Origin: PALSA-1006 sp037140475
Lineage (GTDB): Bacteria > Pseudomonadota > Gammaproteobacteria > Burkholderiales > Gallionellaceae
Reading direction: 5' to 3'
Length of the DNA: 37,358 nucleotides
NCBI GenBank assembly: GCA_037140475.1
Contig: JBAXEJ010000022.1
Span: forward strand, 1-37,358
How positions within the stretch are numbered: position 1 is the first letter of the stretch; each line of letters starts with the position of its first letter. Made by a program: the position numbers and the translations under genes. The notes beneath the pieces are model-generated. The model did not search any database. It saw only the letters and a list, made by a program, of their open reading frames with translations, and was not told the origin of the DNA. Positions 1-9,496 of the stretch are shown piece by piece.

Positions 1-35
1 CATCAGATATGGGTTCCAGAGTCATGGGATCGTTT

Positions 36-209
36 TTAACCGGACACTAGTGAATCGTCATTTTTAATTTCAAAACAAACAATTTGACCTTCTTTTAAAG
101 CTATGGGCACAGAGGATAGTGAAACAAATAAATCCGCACCCCCTTCTGCCACCGAAATGCAACCAAAACCCGTTGCCGCATTCACCCACTTAACGATACC
201 CTGAAACAT
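36..209 (-). CDS. Short divergent cold-shock-domain protein (57 aa)
   Basis: I translated this reading frame by hand: ATG at 207-209, TAA at 36-38, 57 residues. It begins MFQGIVKWVNAATGFGCI, which matches the start of the CspA-type nucleic-acid-binding fold (usual form xGIVKWFNxxKGFGFI). A GGGAGGG ribosome site lies about 8 bases upstream. The usual family length is about 66-70 residues; here the loop after the second RNA-binding motif is shorter and the last beta strand is probably incomplete. RNP1 is TGFGCI instead of KGFGFI, and RNP2 is LFVSL instead of VFVHF, so a Lys, a Phe and a His normally used for nucleic-acid stacking are changed. Trp8, the GFG core and the LFV strand remain. It could be a weak or altered RNA chaperone, or a gene starting to decay. 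It lies 148 bases downstream of the REC-PP2C gene on the same strand. Confidence 0.75.
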   Translation of the reverse strand: MFQGIVKWVNAATGFGCISVAEGGADLFVSLSSVPIALKEGQIVCFEIKNDDSLVSG

Positions 210-357
210 TTTTTAGCCCTCCCGTTAACGGTTGAATGCTAAGAAATTTTAGGCAATGACAACATCAGTGAATGCCTGTTTTTAGCAAGACAATCTTTAA
301 GTGGGGCAGGAATATTCTTATAGGGTCGCCTTAGCTCAAATAATCCCAAATTTGGGG

Positions 358-1533
358 TTAGTTCAACTTAACTACTGCCAATGAAATGTCGTCGTGAGCC
401 AAGTTGCCATTAAGATGCGCCGCCATTGACTCTTTGAGTGATCGGTAAGGATTTGGACCGCCCAAGGCAGCGACAATGCGCGCCAGACCAAACTCTTCAC
501 CTGCGCCATTGAGTGCGTCAACCATGCCATCCGAGAAGCCGGCAAACCAACCCCCGTCTTGGCATTGAAACACCTCAGTACTGGCATCAAAATCATCGCT
601 ACGCAACATGCCAATGGCAGGGTGGCGAGATTTAAACTGGTGCACAACTTCACCCCCGGCATTAAATAACAAAGCGGCAGGATTGCCACCGTTCCACACT
701 TCGATATTGCGATTAGCGCGATCAATGCAGAGCAGCGTGACTGCCACGAAGTTGCCCACGGGTAGTAAAGCTTTCAGGCGTAGATTCATCTCCCGCACCA
801 TCGCTGAAATCGTAAATCCATCATGTGTCATGGCAGAAAATACTTGGACCAAAGGCACTAACGGAAGCGCAGCGGGGAGGCCGTGTCCCATTGCATCAGC
901 CAACAACACGTAATCTAGGTCATTAAAATATTTTTGGGTAATGACTAAGTCGCCGCTCATATTGGTCGCCGGTTGCAACCAGAGCTCCACACCTTTAACT
1001 TCCGCAGATGACTCTTTTACGATGTGCTCCATCAACTCCTTCGCCATATCCAACTCGTATTCAGAAGTAATGCGGTAAGCGCGCAATTCTTCATTCGCGG
1101 TGCGCAACTTCGCTTCTAGTTCTGCGATACGTTGCATCGCATTAATTTTGGCGAGTAGTAGCACTAGGTCTACAGGTTTGGTTAGATAGTCATCGCCGCC
1201 GGCCTCTAAGCCACGCACAATATCTTCGCGATGCGACAGTGCGCTGATAAAAATAATGGGTACCCAATATTCGGCGTGTAGTTCACGCATGCGACGCGTT
1301 GCCTCAATGCCCCCAATGCCTGGCATCATCACATCCATTAATACGACATCGGGCAAATTAGAGGCAAAAGCGGCTAATGCTTCTTCACCCGTTGATGCAG
1401 AAATTACAACATGCCCAGCTTTGGTTAAAGCGGTGCGCAACATAGCCACGTTAGCGGGCACATCGTCTGCCACCAAAATTTTGAGCGACTTAAATTTGCC
1501 TTTGTTATCTTCGTCCATCACGCCCTCACTCAT
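358..1533 (-). CDS. Response regulator with SpoIIE/RsbU-type PP2C phosphatase output
   Basis: 391 residues. Residues 15-130 form a receiver domain (acidic pocket DD at 23-24, phosphoacceptor Asp67 in LMDVMMP, Lys119 in LTKP). A helical, probably coiled-coil linker spans 131-170. Residues 175-391 form a PP2C/SpoIIE phosphatase with its metal-binding aspartates visible: MSGD (Asp195), ADAMGHG (Asp213), FSDG (Asp335) and HDD (381-382). Proteins of this build dephosphorylate a phospho-serine on an anti-anti-sigma (STAS) partner; no STAS protein or anti-sigma factor lies in this window, so the target is unknown. The start overlaps the end of the upstream EAL-kinase gene by 8 bases (ATGAGTGA), which implies translational coupling; a second in-frame ATG at 1518 follows a GAGGG and could be used instead. 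The natural phosphodonor is one of the two hybrid kinases of the same operon (inference). Confidence 0.93.
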   Translation of the reverse strand: MSEGVMDEDNKGKFKSLKILVADDVPANVAMLRTALTKAGHVVISASTGEEALAAFASNLPDVVLMDVMMPGIGGIEATRRMRELHAEYWVPIIFISALSHREDIVRGLEAGGDDYLTKPVDLVLLLAKINAMQRIAELEAKLRTANEELRAYRITSEYELDMAKELMEHIVKESSAEVKGVELWLQPATNMSGDLVITQKYFNDLDYVLLADAMGHGLPAALPLVPLVQVFSAMTHDGFTISAMVREMNLRLKALLPVGNFVAVTLLCIDRANRNIEVWNGGNPAALLFNAGGEVVHQFKSRHPAIGMLRSDDFDASTEVFQCQDGGWFAGFSDGMVDALNGAGEEFGLARIVAALGGPNPYRSLKESMAAHLNGNLAHDDISLAVVKLN

Positions 1534-4500
1534 TCTGTTTAGTTTTCAGCCACTCAAGCAACTCATTTAAGGGCATTGGCTTGGCAATTAAATATCCCTG
1601 TACCCGCTCACAGCCCAAAGTACGAATTAGCTCCAAATCTTTTTCAGTCTCTACACCTTCGGCCACCGTGGAAAGGCCCAACTTCTGCGCCATATCCATG
1701 CTGCTTTCGAGAATCGCGCGGGCGGCAGGATCTGTCGCACCTTTGCTCACAAAGCTACGATCCAGCTTCATCTCGTTAAATGGAATGCGGCCTAATTGTT
1801 CAAATGAAGAATAGCCAATACCAAAATCGTCAATGGATAAACCAAAACCCTTGATCCGCAAGCGCGTTAGCACATCGAGCGCGGTAGTGAGATCTTCCAT
1901 CACCCCTGTCTCGGTAACTTCTAGCATCACATCTTCAGTTTTCAAACCTACCGCTAAGGTCTTAGTGCGGACGAAGTCAGGCAAATTCAAATCATTGAGC
2001 CAACGACCCGAAAGGTTAATCGCAATTTTCAAGGGGAAGCCTGCTTCAAACACTTTCGCGCCTTCTTCCAACGCCTTAAAGACTAGAAGCTGTGACAAAT
2101 CAGCAATCAGGTCAGACTGCTCCGCCACCGTAATAAACAAATCAGGCGGCACAAAGCGGCCTTCGGCATTTTTCCAACGCGCGAGTGCTTCCATGCCAAC
2201 CGGCTTTAAAGTTGCGGAATCAACTTTAGGCTGTAGCCAAATACTGAATTCGTCATTCAGCATGGCTATGCGAATGGCTTCTGGGGAAACGTCAAACGGT
2301 GCAAAAGCATTATTCTGCGGGACTGGCGAAACGAACTCCGTTGATAGTAGCGCTGCCATCTGTGCCGGGGTGACCGGTTTGCTTAATTGACCCAACACGC
2401 GCAAACCCTGTAACGAAGCCAGTTTACTTACCGTGCCCAATACCTTTTCATCGGCACCACTCATAAAAATGAGCCCACCCTCAAAGCCGGTATGTGAAAA
2501 TTCGCGAATTAATTCCACGCCATCCATTCCGGGCATATCCAGATCGCAAATCATCACCTCAACATCGCTGCTACGTGCGGCTAATACATCGATCGCCTCG
2601 AAACCATTTGCTGCCAGCAATACCTCGTCAACACCCAGCAAATTTAGCATGGCGGCCATTTGTTGAAGCACCACTAAATCATCATCTACCACCAGCACGG
2701 AAGAACACTTAACTTTGCTCGGCGAGGGGGGCAGGGCAACCTCTACCTCTTGCGTCTCCCCGCTCTGATGGAGCGCTTGCTCGACGTCATGGAGTGCGCT
2801 ACTGAGTGAGCGCAATGAAGCCTTTAAATTTCCACTCAAGCCGTTTTTGATGCGCAGCTCTAAATTTTCAGCCATCAGGGCGTAGCGCATTGCGCCTGCT
2901 GTTTTGGCAGAAGATTTTTGCTTATGTAATTCTCTTACGACGAGCATTTCATCAACAGCATCGACGGTAATTCGTTGTAACTCAATTTTCGTGGTTTGAA
3001 TGAAGGTCTCGATCAAACTTCTTGCTTGCTCTATATTTGCTTGGCCAAGAATTGAATAGATATGCTGAAAATTGAGTATCGCAGCCGTTTCGGTAGATAA
3101 CAGCACATCAGTATTGAAATCTTCCTGACTTAAGCCAAGCCAGCGCTCCAACACGCGTCGCAGTGCTTGAATGGAAACGGGCTTAGTCAATACATCATCC
3201 ATGCCTGCGTCACGGCAACGCGATAATTCAGAGGGCTCGGCCGCAGCAGTAACCGCCACAATCGGCGTGCGCGTGCCACTGTGCAGTTCATCTTCACGCA
3301 CTGCCATTGCAAATGCAGTGCCGTCCATCTGCGGCATATTGAGATCAGTCAAAATTAAATCGTAAATTTCGCTGCGCGATTTTTGTAGCGCCTCAGCCCC
3401 ATTGGCGACCATGTCGACCTCACAACCCAGTTTCGCTAATTGAATACGCAACAAATTTTGATTTTGCGGATAGTCCTCGGCAACCAAAATTCGAGGTTTG
3501 CCTCCCTTGTTAATCAAAATATCTAAAACCTCATCTTGAGTTAGCGCAGGACGCGAATCAGTGGGTAACATGATCCAAAACGTGCTGCCTTTGTCGCGTG
3601 TGCTTTCGACGCCAATCTTGCCACCCATGCCCTCTACCAGGTGACGCGTAATCACCAAGCCAATTCCTGTGCCTTCAATTTGGCTCAGCTCAGCCCCTAG
3701 GCGGCTGAAGTGCTGAAAAAGTTGCGGCAGCGCTTCTGCTGAAATGCCACTCCCCGTATCAACCACTTCTATGCGTGCAAAACCCGCTGTTGGTAGCGTG
3801 CAGGAAAGCGTGACCGCCCCCCCTTCGCGGTTGTATTTAATGGCGTTAGAAATCAGATTATTAAAGATCTGCAACAGGCGACGGCGATCCGCAATTAACT
3901 GCACCGTATTGCAGCTTGGGTCATACATCAGCTTAATGCGGCGTTTTTCTGCAGCACGACTGTTTTGTGAATTGCACTCAGATAGCGTATCAATCAGAGC
4001 GCATTTTTCTAATTTCAACTCTAAACGGCCGGACTCGATGCGCGCTAGGTCAATAATGTCATTCACCAAGTCGAGTAGCAGATTGCCTGCGCGCCTCATT
4101 TCACGAGCATTCTCGCGCATATCGCCAGTCAACTCCGGCGTCATCTCCATCAATTGGGCATAGCCCATAATGGCGTTAAGTGGCGTGCGCAGTTCGTGGC
4201 TCATACTCGATAAAAACAAGCTCTTTGCTTCGTTGGCACGCTCGGCTTCTTGTTTGGCGGTGTTCAACATATGCGTACGTTCTTCAACGCGTTGCTCTAA
4301 CTCATCGTTATAGTTTTTGAGCCGCTCAATCGCACGCTTACGATCAGTAATATCTCGTGATAACACAATGAAGCGTGGCGATTCTCCCGCGATCGACTTT
4401 TTGCGCGCCACTGAAAGTTCAAACCAGAAATCGCCTGTTGGTAAATTGAGTTCAAATTGCTTGCCAAACGAACGCCCTTTCTCGTTTGCTTCATTCACCG

Positions 4501-5815
4501 CATTCATCACCACCGCAGCTGCTGCTGCGGGAAGCATTTCATTAACGGTTTTTCCAACAAGTTTATTTTCTGGCGCAGCTAGCAGTTCAGCGTTTTGGGC
4601 ATGCACATCGAAATAGACGCCCTCTAGATTTAAGTCAAAAAGCAAATCTGGAATTGCCTCAATGGTTGCTTCCAATTGGGCGCGCGCTGCATTTATCGCA
4701 GCGTCAGCCTGTATGCGTTCGCTAATATCGACAAACGAGCCCATCATTCCTGCGGGCTGTCCTTTGGCATCAGTAATTAAATGGGCAGAGACTTGCACAT
4801 CAATTTTTGAACCATCATGACGCAAAATGGCTAGCTCTCCCCGCCATTGCCCGCAACGGTGCACCCCCTCGAACAGTGGAATAAGCTGCTCTGGGTTAGC
4901 TACAAACTCTTGGGGTGAGCGGCCAAGCACAAAGTCAGCGGAGGGTAAGCGCCACATCTCCAACATGGCCCTGTTTACATAAGTATGCTTACCTTCCAAA
5001 TCAACGATGGCAATGGCATTGATGGAGGTCTCAATCGCCGTGTTTTTGATTTGTAGATCTGTTTCAAATTTGCCACGTTGCGCCACCATCTCATCAAAGG
5101 CTCTACCAAGAAGTGCAATTTCATCGTTACCCGCAATATGAGCGCGAGCATTTAAATCGCCTCGGGCAAATTGATCTGTGGCACTCACAAGCTTGACAAT
5201 ACGTTGAGAAATAAGGCGGCGTAACAACAGGGTAGTCGCGGCGGCGGAAAGCAAAAGTAATAGGCCGGTTAGCAATGCCATATTGGTGGCCTCTTGCCTC
5301 GACTCTTCAAGCGACAAACTGAGGTCATATTCAAAATACAGCACGCCTAGTTTTTTCTTGCCTAGCTCATTCTCAACAATCTTGAGCGTTACCGGGTAAT
5401 AGCCCAGCAAATGATTGCCGTTCTCAGACAGTTTAACGATAGAGTTTGCATCGAGTCTGACTTGCTTGGCCAAGGCCGAGTCGTAATGACCGAGGGTGCT
5501 CGCAGGCAGGCCCTCCCAAATATAGCGGCTGGCCAAAACAACTTGATCACGCTCATCGCTTAGCAGCAATTTTTGCATGCCCTTATGCATGGCTGAAACT
5601 GAGAAGCTCAACCTCGCGTCCTCACTGTTACCAGAAGTCAATTGGCTGTTCAGCATGTTTTGCAGATGCGTCAATACACCATTGGTGTCTTCTAGCGCGG
5701 CGCTTTCCACACGCTGCCTAGCGTTATTAATTTCCACTGCATAAATCAACACAGCGCAAAATAGCGCGGCGACGAATACCGGCCAAGCGAGGGAAATGGC
5801 GAGACGTTTTTTCAT
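1526..5815 (-). CDS. Membrane hybrid histidine kinase with HAMP-PAS-PAS-HisKA-HATPase-REC-HPt-REC-EAL
   Basis: 1429 residues. Two membrane segments (about 8-28 and 178-198) enclose a periplasmic domain of about 150 residues. Then come HAMP (199-250), PAS (258-370), PAS (382-495), HisKA with His540 in SHELRTPLN, and an ATPase with N box (652-661), DTGSG (686-690) and GTGIGL (715-720). REC1 has Asp824 and Lys878. An HPt-like domain has His964 in LHKQKSSAKTAGA. REC2 has Asp1091 and Lys1146. The EAL domain (about 1175-1425) keeps EAL (1209-1211), INLS, EVTE, IDDFG, KLDRSF and AEGVET, so it should be an active cyclic di-GMP phosphodiesterase. All His-Asp-His-Asp steps of a BvgS-like relay plus a RocR-like output are therefore in one chain. 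Its ATG overlaps the TAA of the binding-protein gene by one base (TAATG). The signal may come from that lipoprotein (inference). Confidence 0.95.
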   Translation of the reverse strand: MKKRLAISLAWPVFVAALFCAVLIYAVEINNARQRVESAALEDTNGVLTHLQNMLNSQLTSGNSEDARLSFSVSAMHKGMQKLLLSDERDQVVLASRYIWEGLPASTLGHYDSALAKQVRLDANSIVKLSENGNHLLGYYPVTLKIVENELGKKKLGVLYFEYDLSLSLEESRQEATNMALLTGLLLLLSAAATTLLLRRLISQRIVKLVSATDQFARGDLNARAHIAGNDEIALLGRAFDEMVAQRGKFETDLQIKNTAIETSINAIAIVDLEGKHTYVNRAMLEMWRLPSADFVLGRSPQEFVANPEQLIPLFEGVHRCGQWRGELAILRHDGSKIDVQVSAHLITDAKGQPAGMMGSFVDISERIQADAAINAARAQLEATIEAIPDLLFDLNLEGVYFDVHAQNAELLAAPENKLVGKTVNEMLPAAAAAVVMNAVNEANEKGRSFGKQFELNLPTGDFWFELSVARKKSIAGESPRFIVLSRDITDRKRAIERLKNYNDELEQRVEERTHMLNTAKQEAERANEAKSLFLSSMSHELRTPLNAIMGYAQLMEMTPELTGDMRENAREMRRAGNLLLDLVNDIIDLARIESGRLELKLEKCALIDTLSECNSQNSRAAEKRRIKLMYDPSCNTVQLIADRRRLLQIFNNLISNAIKYNREGGAVTLSCTLPTAGFARIEVVDTGSGISAEALPQLFQHFSRLGAELSQIEGTGIGLVITRHLVEGMGGKIGVESTRDKGSTFWIMLPTDSRPALTQDEVLDILINKGGKPRILVAEDYPQNQNLLRIQLAKLGCEVDMVANGAEALQKSRSEIYDLILTDLNMPQMDGTAFAMAVREDELHSGTRTPIVAVTAAAEPSELSRCRDAGMDDVLTKPVSIQALRRVLERWLGLSQEDFNTDVLLSTETAAILNFQHIYSILGQANIEQARSLIETFIQTTKIELQRITVDAVDEMLVVRELHKQKSSAKTAGAMRYALMAENLELRIKNGLSGNLKASLRSLSSALHDVEQALHQSGETQEVEVALPPSPSKVKCSSVLVVDDDLVVLQQMAAMLNLLGVDEVLLAANGFEAIDVLAARSSDVEVMICDLDMPGMDGVELIREFSHTGFEGGLIFMSGADEKVLGTVSKLASLQGLRVLGQLSKPVTPAQMAALLSTEFVSPVPQNNAFAPFDVSPEAIRIAMLNDEFSIWLQPKVDSATLKPVGMEALARWKNAEGRFVPPDLFITVAEQSDLIADLSQLLVFKALEEGAKVFEAGFPLKIAINLSGRWLNDLNLPDFVRTKTLAVGLKTEDVMLEVTETGVMEDLTTALDVLTRLRIKGFGLSIDDFGIGYSSFEQLGRIPFNEMKLDRSFVSKGATDPAARAILESSMDMAQKLGLSTVAEGVETEKDLELIRTLGCERVQGYLIAKPMPLNELLEWLKTKQNE

Positions 5816-6771
5816 TACTTCAAGCAGCTCGCTAAAAACTCAGAAGATAAAAGTGCCTCGGCGCTAACGGTAGTGGTAATCAACCCTGACTCAAACATCG
5901 TTTTAGCCAAGTTGCTTATCGGTTGAATAATCGCCGGATGACTACCTGATAATAAGCGAATATTTTCTTGTGCATCGGGGACTTTAAGTCCATCCATCAT
6001 CGCTTGGTACAGTGAGGGATCCATGCCTAGTCGTTTGCTCATGCGAGCATGACTATCCTGGGTGTTGTTTTGGATATAGTCCAAGGTGCGAAACCACTGT
6101 TTGCTTAACTCGCATAAGTCTTTGCTACGTTTTTGATAGGTTTCTTCATGCACCACGAGCAGATCAAAAATCTCATTGGGAATTTTGCTGCTATCAAACA
6201 ACATATGAGCACCTGCTTGTGCCAACTTAGTTTTGAAAGGCTCAAAGGTGACTGCAACATCAATTTTATTTTGTTGATAGGCCTTCTCATGTGCGTTTTC
6301 GGGCATCGGTATTACTGAAACATCTTTTGCTTTTAGGCCTGCGGCCTCAAGCGTGCGACTCAACATAAATACGCCGAGCGGGATATTGACGATGGCAATG
6401 CGCTTACCTTTTAAATCACTGAGCTTTTTGATGTTAGGCCTTGCCATCACCGCATCCGCGCCATTCGAAACATCCATCACCGCTAAGATGCGTAGTTTTC
6501 TCCCTTGCGACAACAACGTGAGTGTTTCGTCTAACGTGAGTGTGGCAATATCTGCCGAGCCGTTGGTAAATGACTCAAAAGTGATATTGGAAGAAGGTAA
6601 TTCATTGACCACAAATTTACTCTCATCCAGATAGCCTAAATCACGCGCCAAATAAATAGGCTCGTAGCCGGGCCACGGGCTGCTCACAATGCGTAATGGA
6701 GTGGGTGCAGGTTGGCAGCCAGTTAGGCTGGCCAGTGTCAGTAGGAAAACGATTACAAATAGCTTTTTCAC
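5815..6771 (-). CDS. NMT1/SsuA-like substrate-binding lipoprotein, probable sensor subunit
   Basis: 318 residues, GTG start at 6769-6771 chosen for AAGGAG five bases upstream. The N-terminus is a lipoprotein signal peptide ending in the lipobox LTGC, so Cys19 would be lipidated. The mature part follows the pattern of NMT1/THI5/SsuA/TauA-type binding proteins: SSPWPGYEPIYLARDLGY, a NGSADIATLTLDE strand-turn, KLSDLKGKRIAI, and an AVTFEPF segment. Such proteins normally deliver sulfonates, nitrate, pyrimidine precursors or similar ligands to an ABC permease. Here there is no permease or ATPase; it sits between two hybrid kinases, 25 bases after the first and overlapping the second by one base. 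I infer that it reports an extracytoplasmic ligand to the membrane kinase rather than feeding a transporter. The ligand cannot be read from the sequence. Confidence 0.88.
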   Translation of the reverse strand: MKKLFVIVFLLTLASLTGCQPAPTPLRIVSSPWPGYEPIYLARDLGYLDESKFVVNELPSSNITFESFTNGSADIATLTLDETLTLLSQGRKLRILAVMDVSNGADAVMARPNIKKLSDLKGKRIAIVNIPLGVFMLSRTLEAAGLKAKDVSVIPMPENAHEKAYQQNKIDVAVTFEPFKTKLAQAGAHMLFDSSKIPNEIFDLLVVHEETYQKRSKDLCELSKQWFRTLDYIQNNTQDSHARMSKRLGMDPSLYQAMMDGLKVPDAQENIRLLSGSHPAIIQPISNLAKTMFESGLITTTVSAEALLSSEFLASCLK

Positions 6772-6796
6772 AATAGCTCCTTAAAAATTGATTGGC

Positions 6797-9493
6797 CTAC
6801 TTTGTGGTTGAGCTAAGTGCTCGATCGATAATTTCAAACAGGTTAGGTAAGTTGAGTGGCTTGGTGAGATAAGCGATAAACCCCGCAGCCAAGCCTCTTT
6901 CCTCGTCACCGAGCATGGCATTTGCCGAGATTGCGATCACTGGGATGGCAGCAGTATCGACATCACTTTTTATCACCGCAAGGGCGGCAAAGCCATCCAT
7001 GCCCGGCAGATTGATGTCCATCAAAATCAAATCAGGTCGTTCGGTACGAATCATTTCTAAGCCGAGTTCAGCCGTTTTTGCATCTAGCAACTGGATGTTC
7101 TTTTTAGGCAATAGCACTTGGTGCATTAAGCGCAAATTCATTGGATTGTCTTCAATGTAAAGCACTTTGAACTGTTTAAGCTCAGCACTCATGGGTTCGC
7201 TCCTTATTGACACTTGTTCTGGTTCAATTTTTTCATGCGACTGCTCGTTCACCGGAAATTCAATCCAAAAAACACTCCCCTCACCAACAACACTCGCAAA
7301 ACCGATTTGCCCGCCCATGCTTTCGATGACGCGTTTCGTAATCACCAAGCCAATGCCGGTTCCTTCCACCTCGCCGCGTTCTTCTCCCAGTCGATCAAAC
7401 GCTTCAAAAATACGACTTTGTTTTTCAAGTGGAATGCCAGGCCCTGTATCCGCCACAGAGACGCGTAATTTGCCCGCCTCGATGCGGCAGGAAACGCTTA
7501 CTTTGCCTTGGGCGCTGTTGTATTTGATCGCGTTAGAGAGCAAATTCACGATCGCTTGCCGCAGGCGCACATGATCGGCATCTATCGTGACGTGGCTGCA
7601 AACGCATTCTGTGTTCGAGAGCTGAATATTTTTTTTGCGTGCCAGAAAATCCACCATCAACAGGCTTTCTTGCAGCACCGCATCGAGCGCGACAGGCATT
7701 ATCGACAATTGAATTTTGCCAGCCTCAATGCGTGCGAGATCGATCAAGTCGTTGACCAAGGCCAATAAATGCTTACCCGCACTTTCGATTTCAAAAACAT
7801 GGTTGCGGGCTTCAGCGGGAATCCCGTTATCCATATCTAATATTTGCGCGTACCCCAAAATCGCATTCAGCGGTGTGCGAAGCTCATGGCTCATGCTCGC
7901 TAAAAATTCACTCTTTGCATGGCTCGCTGCCTCGGCCAGTGTTTTCGCTTCGGCGAGGCGGTTGCTACTTTCACGTATAACGATTTCAGATTCTTTTAGG
8001 GCCGTGATATCCGTTCGAATGGAAATATATTGATAGGGCAAACCGTTTGCATCCATAAACGGCACGATGCTACTTTCTACCCAGTACAAACAGCCGTTTT
8101 TTGCGCGGTTACAGATCGTGCCGCTCCAAACCTTGCCGCTAGAAATATCGTCCCAAATCTTTTTATAAAACTCTGGTGGATGGGTTCCAGATTTAAGTAA
8201 GCGATGATTTTTCCCAAGTAGCTCGTCAAACGAGTAACCACTGATGTCAGTAAATTTTTGATTCACATAAATAATATTTCCTGCGACATCCGCCACGCTG
8301 ACGATGGCATGCTCATCCAATGCTTGGCGTTGCCGTTCTTGTGCATAGCGTGCAGCGCGTAATGATTCAGCTTGCTCAAGAGAGCGCCGGAAATGACAGG
8401 CATGCATACCGACGACAGACACCAGATGCATGGGTTCAACCGGCTTCACTAAAAAATGTTCGCCGCCACGATCTAAGGCTTGCAACTGCGCAGAGACGTT
8501 TTCTTCGGCCGATAAATAAACAATCGGGATCTCAGCGTAATGCTCGTCATCATCCAAAATGGCGACTAGTTCAGGGCCAGTGCATTGCGGCATGTGCATA
8601 TCCAATAACACGACCTCAGCAGGAAACTCCGCCAAAACCTCTAGTACGGTCAAAGGATTTTCGACTTCGCGCACCTCCATGCCTGCCGCTCTTAGCATAT
8701 TGGAGTGCACTGCCAGCTCGATGGGGGAATCATCCACCACCAACACGCGGTAAGGGCGCGTGGGTGGTGTGGCCGTCAGTTCAACAATCACACGCATCAA
8801 CGCTTCGCGATCGATTGGTTTAGATAAATATCGGGCCACCCCTGCACGGTGGGCGATTAATTTTGCACTGATGTCTTTTCGATCGCAGAGCAGGATAAGT
8901 GGCACAAATTTTAAAGCGCCTGCTTTAAGTTCGGTAATGGAACGTACGCCGGCCTCTTTGTCATCCGTAAGGTACATGTCGAAAATGACAGCGGCCGGAG
9001 GGTTGTGATCAATCAGCGAAGCACTAAACTGGGCAAGAGTTTGAAAAGTCTCGTAGTGATATCCCACACTCTCCAATAAAAATCCTAACCATGCTGATTG
9101 CTGCTCATCACTATCGACGATGGAAATGCGTTCTGATAAGGAAGTGGAAAGCGGTGAAGGTAAAAAATTATGTCCGGGATCTGCGCTTTGCGAAGCTAAT
9201 TTGACCAGCGCCTTACGTAAATTTTGTAAGCTTGCTTCAGGCAGCGACACATCTTTAGGGAGATCTGCCACAAGACGTTCAAACTCGTGGGCGCAGTCAA
9301 CCACGTCCATCAACTGGTGCGTTTGTGCATTTTTTGCCAAATCTCCAGCGGCATGTTGCAACACCGTGAGTGACTCATGCATACCCAGCCCGACTTCATC
9401 TAGGGTGTGCTGCATGAGTGCGTAGATTTCTGGCAAGTGGGCGATGAACTCACCCCGCAAGCGCGTTAATTTTGGTTGACTACTACTTCCCAT
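6797..9493 (-). CDS. Cytosolic hybrid histidine kinase: HPt-like, REC, REC, PAS, HisKA, HATPase, REC
   Basis: 898 residues from the ATG at 9491-9493, chosen because AGGA lies six bases before it; a further in-frame ATG at 9529 has no ribosome site. Numbered from this start, residues 10-80 resemble a degenerate HPt bundle; REC1 carries Asp172 and REC2 Asp298; a PAS domain spans about 390-500; HisKA carries His536 in SHELRTPLN; the ATPase domain shows NLLSNAIKY, DTGPG and GTGIGL; REC3 carries Asp826 and Lys878. There is no membrane segment, so it should sense internally or be fed by another kinase. Multiple receivers upstream of the kinase core suggest it integrates inputs. It is the first gene of the run that continues with the lipoprotein, the EAL kinase and the PP2C regulator. 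Confidence 0.93.
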   Translation of the reverse strand: MGSSSQPKLTRLRGEFIAHLPEIYALMQHTLDEVGLGMHESLTVLQHAAGDLAKNAQTHQLMDVVDCAHEFERLVADLPKDVSLPEASLQNLRKALVKLASQSADPGHNFLPSPLSTSLSERISIVDSDEQQSAWLGFLLESVGYHYETFQTLAQFSASLIDHNPPAAVIFDMYLTDDKEAGVRSITELKAGALKFVPLILLCDRKDISAKLIAHRAGVARYLSKPIDREALMRVIVELTATPPTRPYRVLVVDDSPIELAVHSNMLRAAGMEVREVENPLTVLEVLAEFPAEVVLLDMHMPQCTGPELVAILDDDEHYAEIPIVYLSAEENVSAQLQALDRGGEHFLVKPVEPMHLVSVVGMHACHFRRSLEQAESLRAARYAQERQRQALDEHAIVSVADVAGNIIYVNQKFTDISGYSFDELLGKNHRLLKSGTHPPEFYKKIWDDISSGKVWSGTICNRAKNGCLYWVESSIVPFMDANGLPYQYISIRTDITALKESEIVIRESSNRLAEAKTLAEAASHAKSEFLASMSHELRTPLNAILGYAQILDMDNGIPAEARNHVFEIESAGKHLLALVNDLIDLARIEAGKIQLSIMPVALDAVLQESLLMVDFLARKKNIQLSNTECVCSHVTIDADHVRLRQAIVNLLSNAIKYNSAQGKVSVSCRIEAGKLRVSVADTGPGIPLEKQSRIFEAFDRLGEERGEVEGTGIGLVITKRVIESMGGQIGFASVVGEGSVFWIEFPVNEQSHEKIEPEQVSIRSEPMSAELKQFKVLYIEDNPMNLRLMHQVLLPKKNIQLLDAKTAELGLEMIRTERPDLILMDINLPGMDGFAALAVIKSDVDTAAIPVIAISANAMLGDEERGLAAGFIAYLTKPLNLPNLFEIIDRALSSTTK

Positions 9494-9496
9494 GCT

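Noticed and set aside
1833..2390. Long plus-strand frame inside the EAL-kinase gene
   Set aside because: It is antisense to the conserved EAL/REC2 domains; Ser/Arg/Pro-rich composition is typical of a shadow frame.
8320..8823. 167-codon plus-strand frame over the hybrid kinase
   Set aside because: It covers the REC1/REC2 coding region on the other strand and has no ribosome site or family signature.
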